From Petaurus breviceps papuanus (lineage: Eukaryota > Chordata > Mammalia > Diprotodontia > Petauridae), in assembly GCA_028583685.1 (NCBI GenBank), contig JAMXIF010001164.1, positions 9,712,259-9,776,258 of the forward strand: a DNA stretch of 64,000 nt, given 5' to 3'. Position 1 is the stretch's first letter. Each line of letters begins with the position of its first letter. The position numbers were made by a program, and so were the translations under genes. This document shows positions 21,030 through 33,060 of the stretch, piece after piece. The notes under the pieces are model-generated. The model was given only the letters and a program-made list of their open reading frames with translations, searched no databases and was not told the DNA's origin.

Positions 21030-22725
21030 TCAAAGAACTTGAGATGGAAGGCGCCAGAGATGCTATTTAGTCCAAACCATTAAGAATCTCCTCTAACACC
21101 TACCTAAGAAATATTCACTCAGTCCTTGTTTGCATGGGTTCCTAAGGCAGTCCATCCCACTTCTTGGTAGCTCTACACTTAGAAAATTTTTCTATGAATG
21201 AAACCTACTTTTGCCTCTTTGTTTTGTTTTCTGGACCTATGGAGAACAAGCCAAATTCGTCTTCCACGTGAGGATCTTTGAAATTCTATTCAATATAGCT
21301 TTGATGTTACTTCTAAGTCTTCTCTTCCCCAAACTAAATATTACCAGTTCCTTCAAACAGTCCTCATGTAGCAAAATCTCAAGGACCTTCCTTCACCATC
21401 CTAGTTGTCCATCTCTGAACTTTCTTTAGCTTATCAGTGTCCTTCTTGAATTTGGATACCCAGAAAGTACACAGTATTCCAAGCGTAGTGTCACCATAGC
21501 AAAGTATGCTGGAACCTCTATAACTCTAGACACCAGGACTCCACTAATTCAACTTAGCTATTTTTAGTTGTCATATAATACAGTCAGGAGAGGCAGTCCC
21601 ATATAATAGAGAACTAGACTAAAAACCAGGAAGATTTGGGATGAAACCTTATTTCTGACACATCCTGGCAGTATGTTCTGGCAATCCTCTATGACAACAA
21701 GTTGCAGAGAAGGTGCCAGTGCCACCTTGCTCTGGTAGAGGGAGCTTCCTCTCCCAGAATTCCTGATATAAATAAACCACAGTCCCATTCCCTGTCACTA
21801 TGCCTATCACATTGTTAGTACATTAAAATCTCAAGGTCGTTTTTAGACCTCTAACTTACACTTTAGTAGTTGAATTTTTGAACCCAAGTATAAGATTTTT
21901 AAGTATTTATTCCTTTTATTTTTCACCTGTTAGATTTGGCCCAATATTCTATCCTGTCCTAGTATTGCCATCTGAAAATCTGAGAAACATGACATTTATG
22001 TCTGTCTCGGTCATTGAAAGTAATGTGGAAGAGCATAGGCCAACCACAGATCTCTGAGGCACTCTACTAGAAATTTCCTTCCATAATGACATTGGCCCAT
22101 TAATGACTACTCTTTAAGTGTGGCCATTCAACTGGTTCTGAATTTGCCTAACTGTTCTATCATCTAGCCCAGAGCTCTCTATTTTATCAAATGCCTTGCT
22201 AAAACTAAGTAAACTCACAACATGACTAATATGGAAATATGTTTTACATGATTGCACATGTATAACCTATATCAAATTGCTTACTGTCTCAGGGAGGAGG
22301 AAAGGGCAGGAGGGAAAGAATTTGGAACTCAAAATTTTATAAAACAAATGTTAAAAATTGTTTTTACATGCAATTAGGAAAAATATTATTTTAAAAATAA
22401 AGTCTAAGCAAACTATTTCCATAGCTATTTATAGCTATAACTAAAACTATTTTCTTTATCTATTTGCCTAGTAAACCTGTCAAAAAAGGAAATTGTGTTT
22501 GTCTGATGTGACCTGTTCTTGATGAAGCTTTGCTCATTCTCTATGATCAACACTTCTTTTTTTTTCTAGCGGTTTACCAACCATTCTTTTGCTAATATAC
22601 TCTAGATAAAGTCTTCCAAGCATAAAAGTCAAGGTCACTGACCTATAATTTGATTGTTCTATTCTTCTCCCTCCTTTGAAAGCTGGAACAATAATTATAT
22701 ATTTGTCCTTTTCCAGACTTATAGA
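21030..22725 (-). repeat. CR1/L3-type LINE relic, split by an L1
   Basis: Old sequence readable as antisense CR1/L3: gggttcctaaggcagtccat, catctctgaactttctttag, then reverse-transcriptase-region phrases such as gatctctgaggcactctact, atcaaatgccttgctaaaac, gtaaacctgtcaaaaaagga and gttcttgatgaagctttgct. Interrupted by the L1 tail at 22216-22403 and by a short MIR-like patch near 21585. Confidence 0.7.
22216..22403 (+). repeat. Short L1 3'-UTR insertion
   Basis: Severely 5'-truncated L1: acatgattgcacatgtataa, tttggaactcaaaattttat, ending in aaaaataaag. TSD CTAAGYAAACT at 22205-22215 and 22404-22414 (one mismatch) within the CR1/L3 relic. Confidence 0.85.
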
Positions 22726-23540
22726 ACCAGTACTGCTCTAGCCATACCAGGCTTGGGGTCTCAGACATGACCCTGAGAGGTCACCTGGTATAATAACCTG
22801 CTTGATGAATTAATCCTTCCTACAGCATCCTAACAAGTAATCAGTCATCTGCCCCCCCCCCCCAAAAAAAAGAAAGCAGCTTCTTCTCCCTGATCTCTGC
22901 TCCTCCAAATCATTACTGGCTTCCATTAGCTGCTCTGAAATCCACCAATAACTGATAGCACATGCAAAAGAAACTAAAACAAAAAATAGAAGATGGACAG
23001 ATGAAGAAGAGGGAATTGTAAAAGAGATATATTTTTGCAACAGATATATCTTAATAATTTTACTGAACTCAAACTATTGTGTAGTACAATTAATCTCTCT
23101 TTCCTACACTGACTTATTGCAGGGCCTGGGGAACATGACAAGATCTAGGAGAAAACAGACTAAAATTTAACCACTAAATAGGTAATCCACCTGCAGATCA
23201 AATCATAGAATACCATAGCTAAAAGAAACTTACAGATCATCTAGTGTAACCCATACTGAGAAACTGAGTCACACATATGAGTCCTGAATCTCAATCCAAT
23301 TGACCAGTTCCCCACAGTCTCAAAGATTAACCAGTCCAGCATTAATGGCACCTTTGGATTTAGCCCTCCCTCAGAATTCAGCTCCTGGTTTGTCTTTCTT
23401 CCTCATGCTTCCCTTCCAGCTACTCTTTTTTTTTTTTTTAAGAGGATACAGCCTTTGGTTTATGACTCTGCCTTTGTAAGGCCTAAAAACTTCTTATATG
23501 AATCCCTCTGAGATTGAGATCAGTATTAGTCTGTGATTTC
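22726..23540. other. Mostly unassigned sequence
   Basis: Begins with a probable further CR1/L3 patch (ggtcacctggtataataacc, tcctacagcatcctaaca, to about 22860), followed by DNA in which I see no exon and no confident repeat. Confidence 0.35.
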
Positions 23541-23632
23541 TATGATGTATATATGCGTGTGTGTATGTGTATATGTGTGTATATGTATATACACATGTAT
23601 ATATGTATGTATATATATGTATATATATATAA
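23541..23632. repeat. Compound TG/TATG/TA microsatellite
   Basis: Mixed (TATG), (TG) and (TA) units; explains the Tyr/Ile/Met-rich frames on both strands. Confidence 0.95.
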
Positions 23633-23969
23633 TTCCTTCACTGATATGGATCTTCTTTTGTGCAATTCTTGCCCATGTTTCCCTCTAAATCCGGACACCA
23701 ATGTACCCTCTGAGCCATGTATCTGTTGTCTTTCGTTATGACTCCATAACTGGCATACTTTCTTTCCAATCATATTTTTCCTCAGTAATGTATTTGATGC
23801 CCTTTCCTATGCATAAGTTGTCCTTGGTGATATGCTATAGCTGGCTTGTGCCCATGTATATCTTTCTATTGTCCTTATGGCTATTTTCAGTCTTAATTCC
23901 TTTGAAATTAGGGTGCTCTGTGGTATGCTGTTGAATGACATTATTGGAAGAATGATAGCCCTGAAGGGG

Positions 23970-24493
23970 TGTAATGCGAATGTAAATTTTAAAGATCTTC
24001 CCTGCCCCTAGGCTAAAGTGCACCTGAAGCCTGGGGTGGGAGGCTTGTTTTTCAGTAGATACTTCTTGATTGGCCAGTGAGTCAATAAGGTTGTTACATT
24101 CTCTGAGCCAGGAGAAGGCTATATAAGCCCTGATGTGTAGCTTTGTTTTGGGACTCACTTTGAGAAGTGTTCTGTGATTTGATCTGAATTCTGGGAAGCC
24201 GTTGTTGAGAGTCCCCCGGCTTTGAAAAACCCAGATGTTGACTGGGTATGGATGTAATGGTTGGGCAGTTTGGAAAGCTGTCTACTTGATATGTTAATGT
24301 CTTGATAATTCTGTCTGTATATTTTGAAGTTTGGGGTGCTGACCTTTTTCCCCTGAACAAGATAAACGATATATGTCTGACTGATTAAAGTAAGCTTGTT
24401 AACCCATTTTGAGTTGCTTTCCTTTAACAAAGCAGATCCAAGAACCTGTGGTGGCGGCAAACCCTGAGGATGCTTGGGGTGCTTGCTGCTACA
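23970..24493 (+). mobile_element. Solo LTR of an endogenous retrovirus
   Basis: 524 bp from TGTAATGC to GCTGCTACA, flanked by the 5-bp duplication AGGGG (23965-23969, 24494-24498). Carries a TATA box (ctatataagccc, 24119-24130), an ATTAAA poly(A) signal near 24385, and TG...CA ends. No internal retroviral sequence beside it, so it is a solo LTR left by recombination. Its U3 and R match the LTR parts of the retrocopy at 31841-33095 (roughly nine in ten bases by eye). A 5-bp TSD leans to ERVL-like or ERV1 relatives; family not named. Confidence 0.88.
24119..24130 (+). promoter_or_regulatory. LTR TATA box
   Basis: ctatataagccc in the solo LTR; the matching element in the second copy lies 30 bases ahead of the mapped RNA start. 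Confidence 0.7.
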
Positions 24494-24498
24494 AGGGG

Positions 24499-25724
24499 TT
24501 ATCCTTTTTGGCAGCAAACAGTTTAACATTTAAAACACTGTTTAAGTTCCCAAATGCAGTCCAGATTAACTACTCAATTCTGAGCCCATATCCATTGTTC
24601 ATCTCTGCAGTGGCTCTTCAGAATACACATATCCGTGGGCTAATTTGAAAGCAGCATTTTGTAGCTTGGGCAAGGAGCTTTTTTGAGTCTACTTTGTGTT
24701 TTCATCATGGAAGGCTGTACTGATCTCTTTCTCATTGTTGTAAATGTAAATGTCTGTTATAAAGGCTTCATAGTATTTCAGTGCTGTGTATGCTTAGTAT
24801 AAAGTCACCACCACTAAAGAATTCTTACAAATATAGCATTCTGTACTATCAAAGCAATCACTTTCTTAGTCATAAAATATAGCATGAGATCTATTTTTTT
24901 AATTTGTCCTAGAACTGTGATTTTATTGATATAGATAAATCTCAACGAGGAAACTCAATGAGGTAGTACAAATCTACAACTCTTCTGCAACATGTAGCTT
25001 TCAGAGTATTGCCTGGGGATACTGAGTGGTTAGATGTCTTGCCTAGGATCATATAGCCAGTATGTGTCAGAAGTATGATTTGAACCTGGGTCATCCTGCC
25101 TCTCAGGCTGGCTCTTCCTCTTATACCATGCTAGTTCTCAGTGGGCTCTTCCATTCTTTCTATTTCTCACACAAGGTGACTATAAAGATGTAGTCTGTTG
25201 GAGAAAACTAGCAGCAAAAGACTACTTCTATTTCTTATGTTTTCACTGAGAGCATACTTGATATATTCCTAGACCACTTCCATTTCTCATTTTATAGAGA
25301 GATTTAAGAGCAAGCTATGGGGTGATAGTTGCTAATATCTTCCCAGATCCCATTTTTTGGATGAAGCACAATCAATTTTTATATTCAAGTCAAACCAACA
25401 AGCATTTATTAAGTGCTTGCTTTATGATAAGTACCTGGAAGTAACCAAGTATCACAATGAGTATTGACATGGTTGGGAGGACCTTAACAAGTTCCTCATA
25501 AAACTTCTCTATTTCTTCATCTTCACCAATGGACATTAGTTTATATTCTAGCTATGATGATAATGATGATGCTCACCATGAACACTTAGAGTCACAATGA
25601 CCCATTATCTCTCTCTTTTTTAATTCAGCTATTACAATAAATAGTAAGTAATTTTACAGAACTAGTTTCCATTTCTAGTGAAATACCTATATATATATCT
25701 TGGTTCCTTTCATATTACACTTAA
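24499..25724. other. Unassigned sequence with one MIR relic
   Basis: A minus-strand MIR-type piece lies at about 25005-25145 (gatcatatagccagtatgtg, tgatttgaacctgggtcatc). A piece at 25385-25440 (caagcatttattaagtgctt) belongs to the old dispersed repeat also seen at 54745. Otherwise nothing recognised. Confidence 0.4.
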
Positions 25725-27090
25725 TTGGTTTTTAAAAATCTTATTATTTTTATTGATGTCTTTTGTTTTATAATATCACCTTCATTTCCAATTATATCCC
25801 TCACCCCTTCCCTACACAGCCAACCATCTCTTATTAAAAAGGCTTTTAAAAAGAAAGAGAAGAAAAGCAATTCGGGAGAACTAACCAACATATCAATTAC
25901 TGTGTTTCCCCGATAATAAGACACTATCTTATTAATGTTTTTGGACAGAAAAACACCAGAGGGCTTATTTTCAGGGGAGGGCTTATTTTAATGAACATTG
26001 ACAGCAATTTTTATAAACAGGTAAATGTGAACAAAAAAATGTACCTTTATTCAATAAGCAAATCACTGGGGAAGAACAGGATGACACGCTCACTGCTGCA
26101 GCTCTGATTGGATGCAGCTCGGAGCGCAGTGTGCGTTTCACGGGGGGGGGATGGTGCATACAGAGGGTACCGTAATGTAGCGTGTAGCGCAGGGGATCAC
26201 CTTCACTACAGTAGCAATCTCAATAGGGCTTATTTTCGGGGGAGGGCTTATTTTAGAGGAATCTTACACAGTAAGGGGAGGGCTTATTTTCGGGATAGGT
26301 CTTATTATAGGGGAAACATGGTATGTCTGATAGAATATGCCATATTCCACACCCATGTTCCACTACTTCTACAAAGAGAGAGGGAAGTTTCTGAACTCTT
26401 TTTCAGGGCCAAACTTGGTCATTATAATTACAGTGTTCAGGGGTTTTTGTCATTATCGTCATTGTTGTTTAATTTCCTCTTACATTGTTGTGCTTATTGT
26501 GTTTGTTGTTTTACTTCCTCTGCTTATTTCTCTTGTGTCACTTCATAAAAGTCTTCATGCATCTTTGAATCCTTCATATTTGTTGTTTTATATAGTGCAA
26601 TAAAATTGTATTACGTTCATGTACCACAGTTCATTGAGCTGTTACCCAATTGATGGGCAGCTATGTTTTTTCCAATTCTTTGCTATCCCCCAAAAGTGCT
26701 GCTATAAATAGTTTGGTGTATATGGGATCTTTCCGTCTTCAACTACATTGGAATATGTGTGTTTGTGTGCGTGCATGTGTGTGTGTGTAAAAGGACCTGA
26801 ACACTTAACTTATTCTTTCAGCACAAATCCAAATTACTCTCCAGAAATGTTGGGAGATTTGGGAGCTCTGCCAATAGCAGATCTGTGTGCCCCTCCAATA
26901 TTAACTATTTCCATCTTTTGTCATCTTTGCCAACTTGATGGGTATGAGGCAAAACCCAAAGTTGTTTTGATTTGCATCTGCCTTATTATTAATGCTTTGG
27001 AGTGTCTGGTTGTTAATAGTTTGCAATTCTTTTGAGAGCTGTTGGTTCATATCATTTAACCAATTATCCAGTTCAGTTAGCTTCTGTGTA
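25725..27090 (-). repeat. L1 3' fragment, split by MITE copy A
   Basis: Antisense L1 3' UTR and ORF2 end: the right part has cattgagctgttacccaatt, tgatgggcagctatg, caattctttgctatccccca and gtgctgctataaatagtttg, the hallmark antisense ORF2 C-terminus. The MITE at 25900-26321 interrupts the 3' UTR. Confidence 0.8.
25900..26321 (+). mobile_element. TA-flanked MITE (Tc1/mariner-type), copy A
   Basis: 422 bp with terminal inverted repeats CYRTGTTTCCCC followed by ATAATAAG, flanked by TA on both sides (25898-25899, 26322-26323). Several agggcttatttt boxes near both ends form subterminal repeats. Inserted into an L1 3' UTR. Superfamily inferred only from the TA duplication and short TIRs; no transposase present. 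Confidence 0.85.
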
Positions 27091-28984
27091 CATGATGAAA
27101 CAGTCTAATAGCTCCTTTATTAACCTCTCCAAGGAGAGTTACCCTTCTGTCTGTCTGGAACTTCAAAAGCAAGAGTAGGTCACTTCATTTGGTCTTTGGA
27201 AAAAAAAATTGATACTGAGAAAACCAACAATTAAATCAATGAATGTCAATGATTTAAGAATTGTGTGATTCTTAGCACCCTCTAGACCAATTTTTCTACC
27301 ATTATCACTGTAGAAGCAAAAGGGGGCCACATGTAGGTCATTTTGTGGTTTTTGTCTGTTTCATGGATTATTGTGGTAAATAATAATGATGATGATAATG
27401 ATAATTACCTGGTGACCAACCTTCTAATGATGAACCTTCTTCACACTGGGAGGTGCTGGCAGGCACTTAGAGCCTGGGATTAGTCTTCCCAAACTGTAAA
27501 CTTGGAAATGGAAGTTCATCAAGGGCATTCCAGTACCCTTCTGTTGGCAGGAAAAAAAAATGGTCTTTGTGTGGGCAATTCAATTCAGTTTAACAAATGT
27601 TATTTGGAACCCCAGAGAGCAAATACTTCAGCCCCTTTTTGCCTCACTCTGAAAGATGTGGCATACTTAGCCCTTTCTTTGAAGGAATATGATACTTTCC
27701 TCAACTCCATTATATACAAAATACACTAGACTTGGGATCAGATTGAATCCCAACTTAAATGCTTACTTTGTAATTAAGGACTAATCATAACTTCTCTGAT
27801 ATCCAATTTCCTCAAATGTAAAATGAAGATAATGATAATTTTCCCATTGGCCTCATCTTAAAGTCCAACATAAATAGCACTATATAAATAAATAGTAATA
27901 GATTGTCAATGCACTTTATGTGGTTTAACCTGAAGATCATTGCCTCCTTTGGGTTTGCTGCTCCCTATCACACTTAAGCTGCTACTAACTCCAATTCAGG
28001 CTTGGCCCCCCTGGGGTTGAGTAGGTCATCCAGGTGGCCTTTAAGGACAGGCTATACTCACTGTAATTGTACTTGTTCATGTTGAAAATAAAGTTTCAAG
28101 GAAGCCAAGGACATGTTCTCATAAATGTCTCATTATAGGCCTCAGAGACGGTGCTTGTTGATACACCTGACTTATCAAGTACAGGTGATAGTATCATAGT
28201 TGTATAAAAGACCAACTCCCAACTGCCAAGGAGCTCAGCATATAAATGCCTGTCTGTAAGGCCACAGAGCCATAAATCCTCACCATATAAAAACATCACC
28301 AAGGTGCTCCTTTCGGTGGGGAGGGCACCTGAGCTGTGATGGGAAATAGAATTTGAAAGCAATATCTTTCAGAAGGGGCCTACTCTCCAAGAATAGAAGG
28401 AGGAAAAATTCCTCTGAACATCAGGGTTGTCCTCAGAAAGGGCAATAAGACATCTAAAACCCAATGAAATCAGGAAATGTTCTGTAATACATAATATATA
28501 TGTCATAGTGTGGGCTACTATGGACCAGGGTGCATATAAGATGACTCCACTTTTGTGAATCCCAGCTCTGGATTTTTGGCCTGGGATATACAAATCATTC
28601 TTGTGGTCTTCATGGAGACTCCCTAGGGCTCAGTTCTTACCTGTGTTCTTTGTGTCAATGATCACATGGACCCCAAAATGGAGAAAAGAAAGGAATGGCA
28701 CAAGAAAGACTGTGCCATTGGAACCCACTGAGTCTCAGAGAATTCCAAAGCAGAACAGAATTTCCTACCATACCCCTAGAAAAGTGGGGAGCAAGATTCC
28801 AAGACTTATTGTTGTATGGTAATTATTTTCCAGCTCATGGGCTATCACCAGAGGGAAGTCATAACTGAGAGAATGGAGTCATGTACTATGCTCACATTGA
28901 GACTGAGAAGCTTCTTTGGGACAGATTCTTATGAAAGAATTATTGTTTGACTTGAAAGCCAGGCCCCACAAAGGGTCTTAGACA
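27091..28984. other. Mostly unassigned sequence
   Basis: A MIR-type relic at about 27722-27900 (acacttgggatcag-like head, cctcaaatgtaaaatgaaga tail). Elsewhere, including 28000-28980, I see neither exon nor confident repeat. Confidence 0.4.
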
Positions 28985-30017
28985 AATGCTGGAGGGACTG
29001 TGGGAAAACAGGTACACTAACACACTGTTGATGGAGCTGTGAACTGGTCCAACTCTTCTGGAAAGTAATTTGGAACTATGTCCCAAAAGCTTTTAAATTG
29101 TGCATCCCTTTGACCCCATAATTACACTACCATATCTATACCCCAAAAGGATCGAAGAAAGAGGAAAAGGACTCATCTGTACAAAAAAAATCATAGTAGT
29201 TCTTTTTGTGGTAGCAAAGAATTGGAAACTGAGGGGTGCCCATCAAATCGGGAATGGTTGAACAAATTATGGTATATTAATGTGATGAAATACTATTGTG
29301 CTATAAGACATGATGAAGGTAATAGTTTCAGAAAAATCTGGGGAGACTTGTACGAGTTGATCCTAAGTGAAGTAAGCAGAACCAGGAGAACAATTTATAC
29401 AATAACAACAATATTGTAAAAATAAACCACTTTGACAGACTTTGAAACCCTAAGCAACACAATGCCTAACACAGTTCCAAAGGACTTAAGATAAAACATG
29501 TTATTCACTTCCAGGTACAAAGCTAAGAGAATCAAGAGTGAATATTGAAGCATTTCCTCCCTTCCTTCCTCCCTCCCTCCCTCCCTCCCTGCCCCCCGAC
29601 CAGCACCCCCCCTCCCCTCCCCCTCCCCCCTTTTCTCCCCCCCCTCTCCTATCTTTCACTTTTTCTCCTCATTTTCCTCTTTCCTCTTCCTTTCCTACTT
29701 CCTCTCCTTTNNNNNNNNNNNNNNNNNNNNNNNNNNNNNNNNNNNNNNNNNNNNNNNNNNNNNNNNNNNNNNNNNNNNNNNNNNNNNNNNNNNNNNNNNN
29801 NNNNNNNNNNCTTCCTTCCTTCCTTCCTTCCTTCCTTCCTTCCTTCCTTCCTTCCTCAACATGCCTAATACAGGAATTTGTTTTGCTTGCCTATACATAT
29901 TTGTAATGGGTTTTGCTTTTCTTGCCTTCTCAATGAGTGGGATAAGAGGTAGGAGGGAGAAAATTTAGAACTCAAAATTCTTTAAGAATTGATTTTTTTT
30001 GCTTTAAAAAATAATAA
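28985..30017 (+). repeat. L1 3' end with CT-rich tract and assembly gap
   Basis: ORF2 C-terminus (frame 29222-29419 with EWLNKLWYINVMKYYCAI) followed by 3' UTR and a tail near gctttaaaaaataataaag. 29558-29858 is CT-rich simple sequence containing 100 N. Confidence 0.88.
29711..29810. other. Assembly gap (100 N)
   Basis: Exactly 100 N, the usual placeholder for a gap of unknown size, inside a CTTCC/CCTCC tract. Confidence 0.99.
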
Positions 30018-30780
30018 AGTAGACCAGGAATCATTGCCTTTCAGTATCCTGGATGCCTACTGTATTCTCTACCTCAGGGAAAATGCATCCTGATTAGCTC
30101 CTGTGGTTAGGGTTTTTTATTTTGTTTTGTTTTGTTTTTTAGTATGCCCTTGAGATAGCGTGGTCTGTCCAGGCCCCAGTATAAACAGGCAGGGTTATTG
30201 TGTGACTGCCAAGCCAGGCACTGTGGCAGAGGATTGGTTTGGGAGGGGCAGGAGGATTGGGGGACCTGCCACTCATCACCTAAGATTAAAACTCTTGGGA
30301 GCCAACTACCCTTAGTACTCAGACCCAGAAAGTTGCCAGATTTTTTCATAAGGCTGTAAAAGCTAAGAAAAGGAACATTTGCCAGTGACAATAAATAGGG
30401 ACATTAATGTATCTTAGTAGATAAGGAAGAAACTTGGGATTTAGAAGTTGTAAATGCTAGGCCATGCTTAGTAGTGTAACTTGGACAAGCCACAAACTTC
30501 CCTTTATTCAAATAATGCATAATCATAGAATGTCAGAACTGAGGAATGACCTTGGAGATACTCCAGTCCATTAATATCTTATTTTTTGCTCCTTTTTAAT
30601 ATACTAAGCCCCTCATGAGGATAGTTAGGATGTTGGATCATAGAGGAGAAGACAGCATTTATATACCTTGATGACACTTCAAGGAGACACACAGACAAGA
30701 AAGGATCTACCTTCTTCATAATGTAAGGATAAAACAATAGATTAAACATTTCAGGCAAAGTCAACAGTGCTATATAGATA
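30018..30780. other. Unassigned sequence
   Basis: Contains MIR-like scraps near 30400-30500 and 30520-30580 (atagaatgtcagaactgagg). No exon seen. Confidence 0.4.
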
Positions 30781-31192
30781 CCCGTGTTTCCCTGATAATA
30801 AGACCTATCCCGAAAATAAGCCCTCCCCTTACTGTGTAAGATTCCTCTAAAATAAGCCCTCCCCCGAAAATAAGCCCTATTGAGATTGCTACTGTAGTGA
30901 AGGTGATCCCCTGCGCTACACACTACATTACAGTACCCTCTGTATGCACCGCCCCCCCCCCCCCCCCGGGTGAAACACACGCCGCGCTCCGAGCTGCATC
31001 CAATCAGAGCTGCAGCAGTGAGCACGTCATCCTGTTCTTCCCCAGTGATTTGCTTGCTGGCGCCATTGAGAGCAGTGCCGCGGAGGAGAGCTGAGGCAGG
31101 ACAACATAAGCCCTCCCCTGAAAATAAGCCCTCTGGTGTTTTTCTTTCCAAAAAAATTAATAAGACAGTGTCTTATTATCGGGGAAACACGG
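30781..31192 (-). mobile_element. TA-flanked MITE, copy B, inverted relative to copy A
   Basis: 412 bp, ends CCCGTGTTTCCCTGATAATA and (right) ATTATCGGGGAAACACGG, flanked by TA (30779-30780, 31193-31194). Same family as copy A in opposite orientation, with a different internal module: about 31040-31110 is GC-rich (gcgccattgagagcagtgcc) where copy A has an A/T-rich segment. Confidence 0.88.
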
Positions 31193-31194
31193 TA

Positions 31195-31544
31195 AGGGGT
31201 GATAATGATTAAGTATTGATAGCGGAGTACAGACAGAAGATCTAATGTTGAAGGACTACATCAGCGTGAGTTGGGTATTCAGAGAAGGCTTCATGGAGAA
31301 GGTAGGAGTTGATATGGAGCCTGAAGAATGGTAGTCATGGTGTCAAACAATGTTAGATGTGGAAGAAATATTAGAGATCTAATCTTACAAATCCTTTCAT
31401 TTTACAGATAAGGAAACAGGGGCCAGAAAAATGACTTGTCCAAGGATTTTTTACCTTCTCGGTAACACCTCACCTCCAGTGAGGGTAAAGGATGGAGGTT
31501 AAAGGAATGGAAAAATACCAGACCATTGGACAAACAATAAAATT
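31195..31544. other. Diverged repeat scraps
   Basis: gagaaggcttcatggagaag and ggagttgatatggagcctga belong to an old dispersed repeat; 31375-31445 is MIR-like. No exon. Confidence 0.4.
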
Positions 31545-32059
31545 GAAAATAATCTGGTATAATTAATATTGGAGTCAGAAGAATTGGGTTCAAGTCCACA
31601 TTCATAGGATTATAGCTCTAGAGCTGGAAAGAATTCTAGTCCAACCCTTCTCATTTCACACATGAGAAAACTGAGGTCCAGAAGACTGAGTTGTTCAAAG
31701 TCTCAGACATGGAATTTGAACTCAGGTCCTCTGACTTCAGAGCTAATGTTCTTTCCATTGTACTATTCTGCCACTTACTCTATAAGTCACTTAACCTTTT
31801 GAACCTCAGTTTCTTCATCTGTATAAAACAAGGATAATACGGGGGGCTCACTTTGAGAAGTGTTCTGTGATTTGATCTGTATTCTGAAAAGCCATTGTCC
31901 AGAGGCCCCCCCCCCCGGCTTTGAAAAACCCAGATGTTGACTGGCTATGGATGTAATGGTTGGACAGTTTGGAAATCTGTCTACTTGATCTGTTTCTGTC
32001 TTGATAATTCTGCCTGTATACTTTGAAGTTCGGAGTGCTGACCATTTCCCCTGAACAAG

Positions 32060-32645
32060 TTGTGATAGCTGTGATTCTGTGGAGCCGTGGAGCAGGAGAG
32101 AAGAATGGCCTGCATGCGGACTTCGCTGAGCTGAGAGCAGGAATGGTGAGCTACCTGCATCGGGACCTGGGCAGAAGCCAGGAGCGGCTGCCGCCTGCGG
32201 GAGGAGAAGGAACCGAGGAGTTTGGAATTCAGCCACAGGAAAAGATAAGAACTGAGCAGCAAAGCAGGGGCACTGAGTGTGTTTCCTGGCTGCATCCCAC
32301 AGTTTGGGACCCAGGGGGAGGATGGACTTGTGACTATGGTGGGTGGGATGAAGTGCCTTGGATCCCCAGGGACCCCACCTTGTTGGTTTTGTTGCCCAGC
32401 CCCCTCTCTGTACTTGGAAGCAGGGGCTGGAGCTGTGTGAGGGGAAGGACACCCCCCCCCCAACTTTATTTGAACTCTTGTTCTGAATTGAGGTAATAAT
32501 GCAATGTACTTTGTGTTTGTTTAAGGCCCAGTGGCCACTTTGGTAACTTTAGTTCTGTACCTTGAAAATGTGACCTAAGAGATGTTTAGTGCTAATTCAA
32601 AAGTAAATTGTCTATGCTAGGGGCATGAAAGATCTTGGGGCCAAA
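32060..32645 (+). other. Internal (second exon) part of the ERV retrocopy
   Basis: 586 bp between the inferred splice junction and the 3' U3. G-rich and CpG-containing to about 32450, then A/T-rich up to a purine-rich stretch before U3 (catgaaagatcttggggc). I cannot assign it to gag, pol or env. It occurs only once in this window. Confidence 0.6.
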
Positions 32646-32795
32646 TGTAATGGGAATGCAAATTTGGAAGATCTTCCCTGCCCTTAGGCTAAAGTGCACC
32701 TGAAGCCTTGGGTGGGAGGCTTGTTTTTCAGTAAATACTTCTTGATTGGCCAGTGAGTCAATAAGGTTGTTACATTTTCTGAGCCAGGAGAAGGC

Positions 32796-32826
32796 TATAT
32801 AAGCCCTGATGTGTAGCTTTGTTTTG
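32796..32826 (+). promoter_or_regulatory. LTR TATA box and inferred RNA start
   Basis: TATATAA at 32796-32802; the 5' end of the retrocopied RNA (31841) corresponds to 32826, 30 bases downstream. Confidence 0.75.
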
Positions 32827-33060
32827 GGGGCTCACTTTGAGAAGTGTTCTGTGATTTGATCTGTATTCTGAAAAGCCGTTGTCCAGAGCCCCCCCAGCTT
32901 TGAAAAGCCCAGATGTTGTTTGGGTATGGATGTAATGGTTGGACAGTTTGGAAATCTGTCTACTTGATCTGTTTCTGTCTTGATAATTCTGCCTGTATAC
33001 TTTGAAGTTCAGGGTGCTGACCATTTCCCCTGAACAAGGTAAACGATATATGTCTGACTG

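Noticed and set aside
29538-29906. Frames crossing the N gap
   Set aside because: Composed of CT-rich simple repeat and unknown bases.
30579-31151. 190-codon minus-strand frame, with a similar frame at 26108-26548
   Set aside because: Both fall on the two MITE copies; the resemblance comes from shared transposon DNA rich in repeated agggcttatttt boxes, not from a protein.
31787-32496. Long overlapping frames on both strands (up to 221 codons)
   Set aside because: They lie on and opposite the ERV retrocopy and its flanks; no retroviral or host domain is recognisable.
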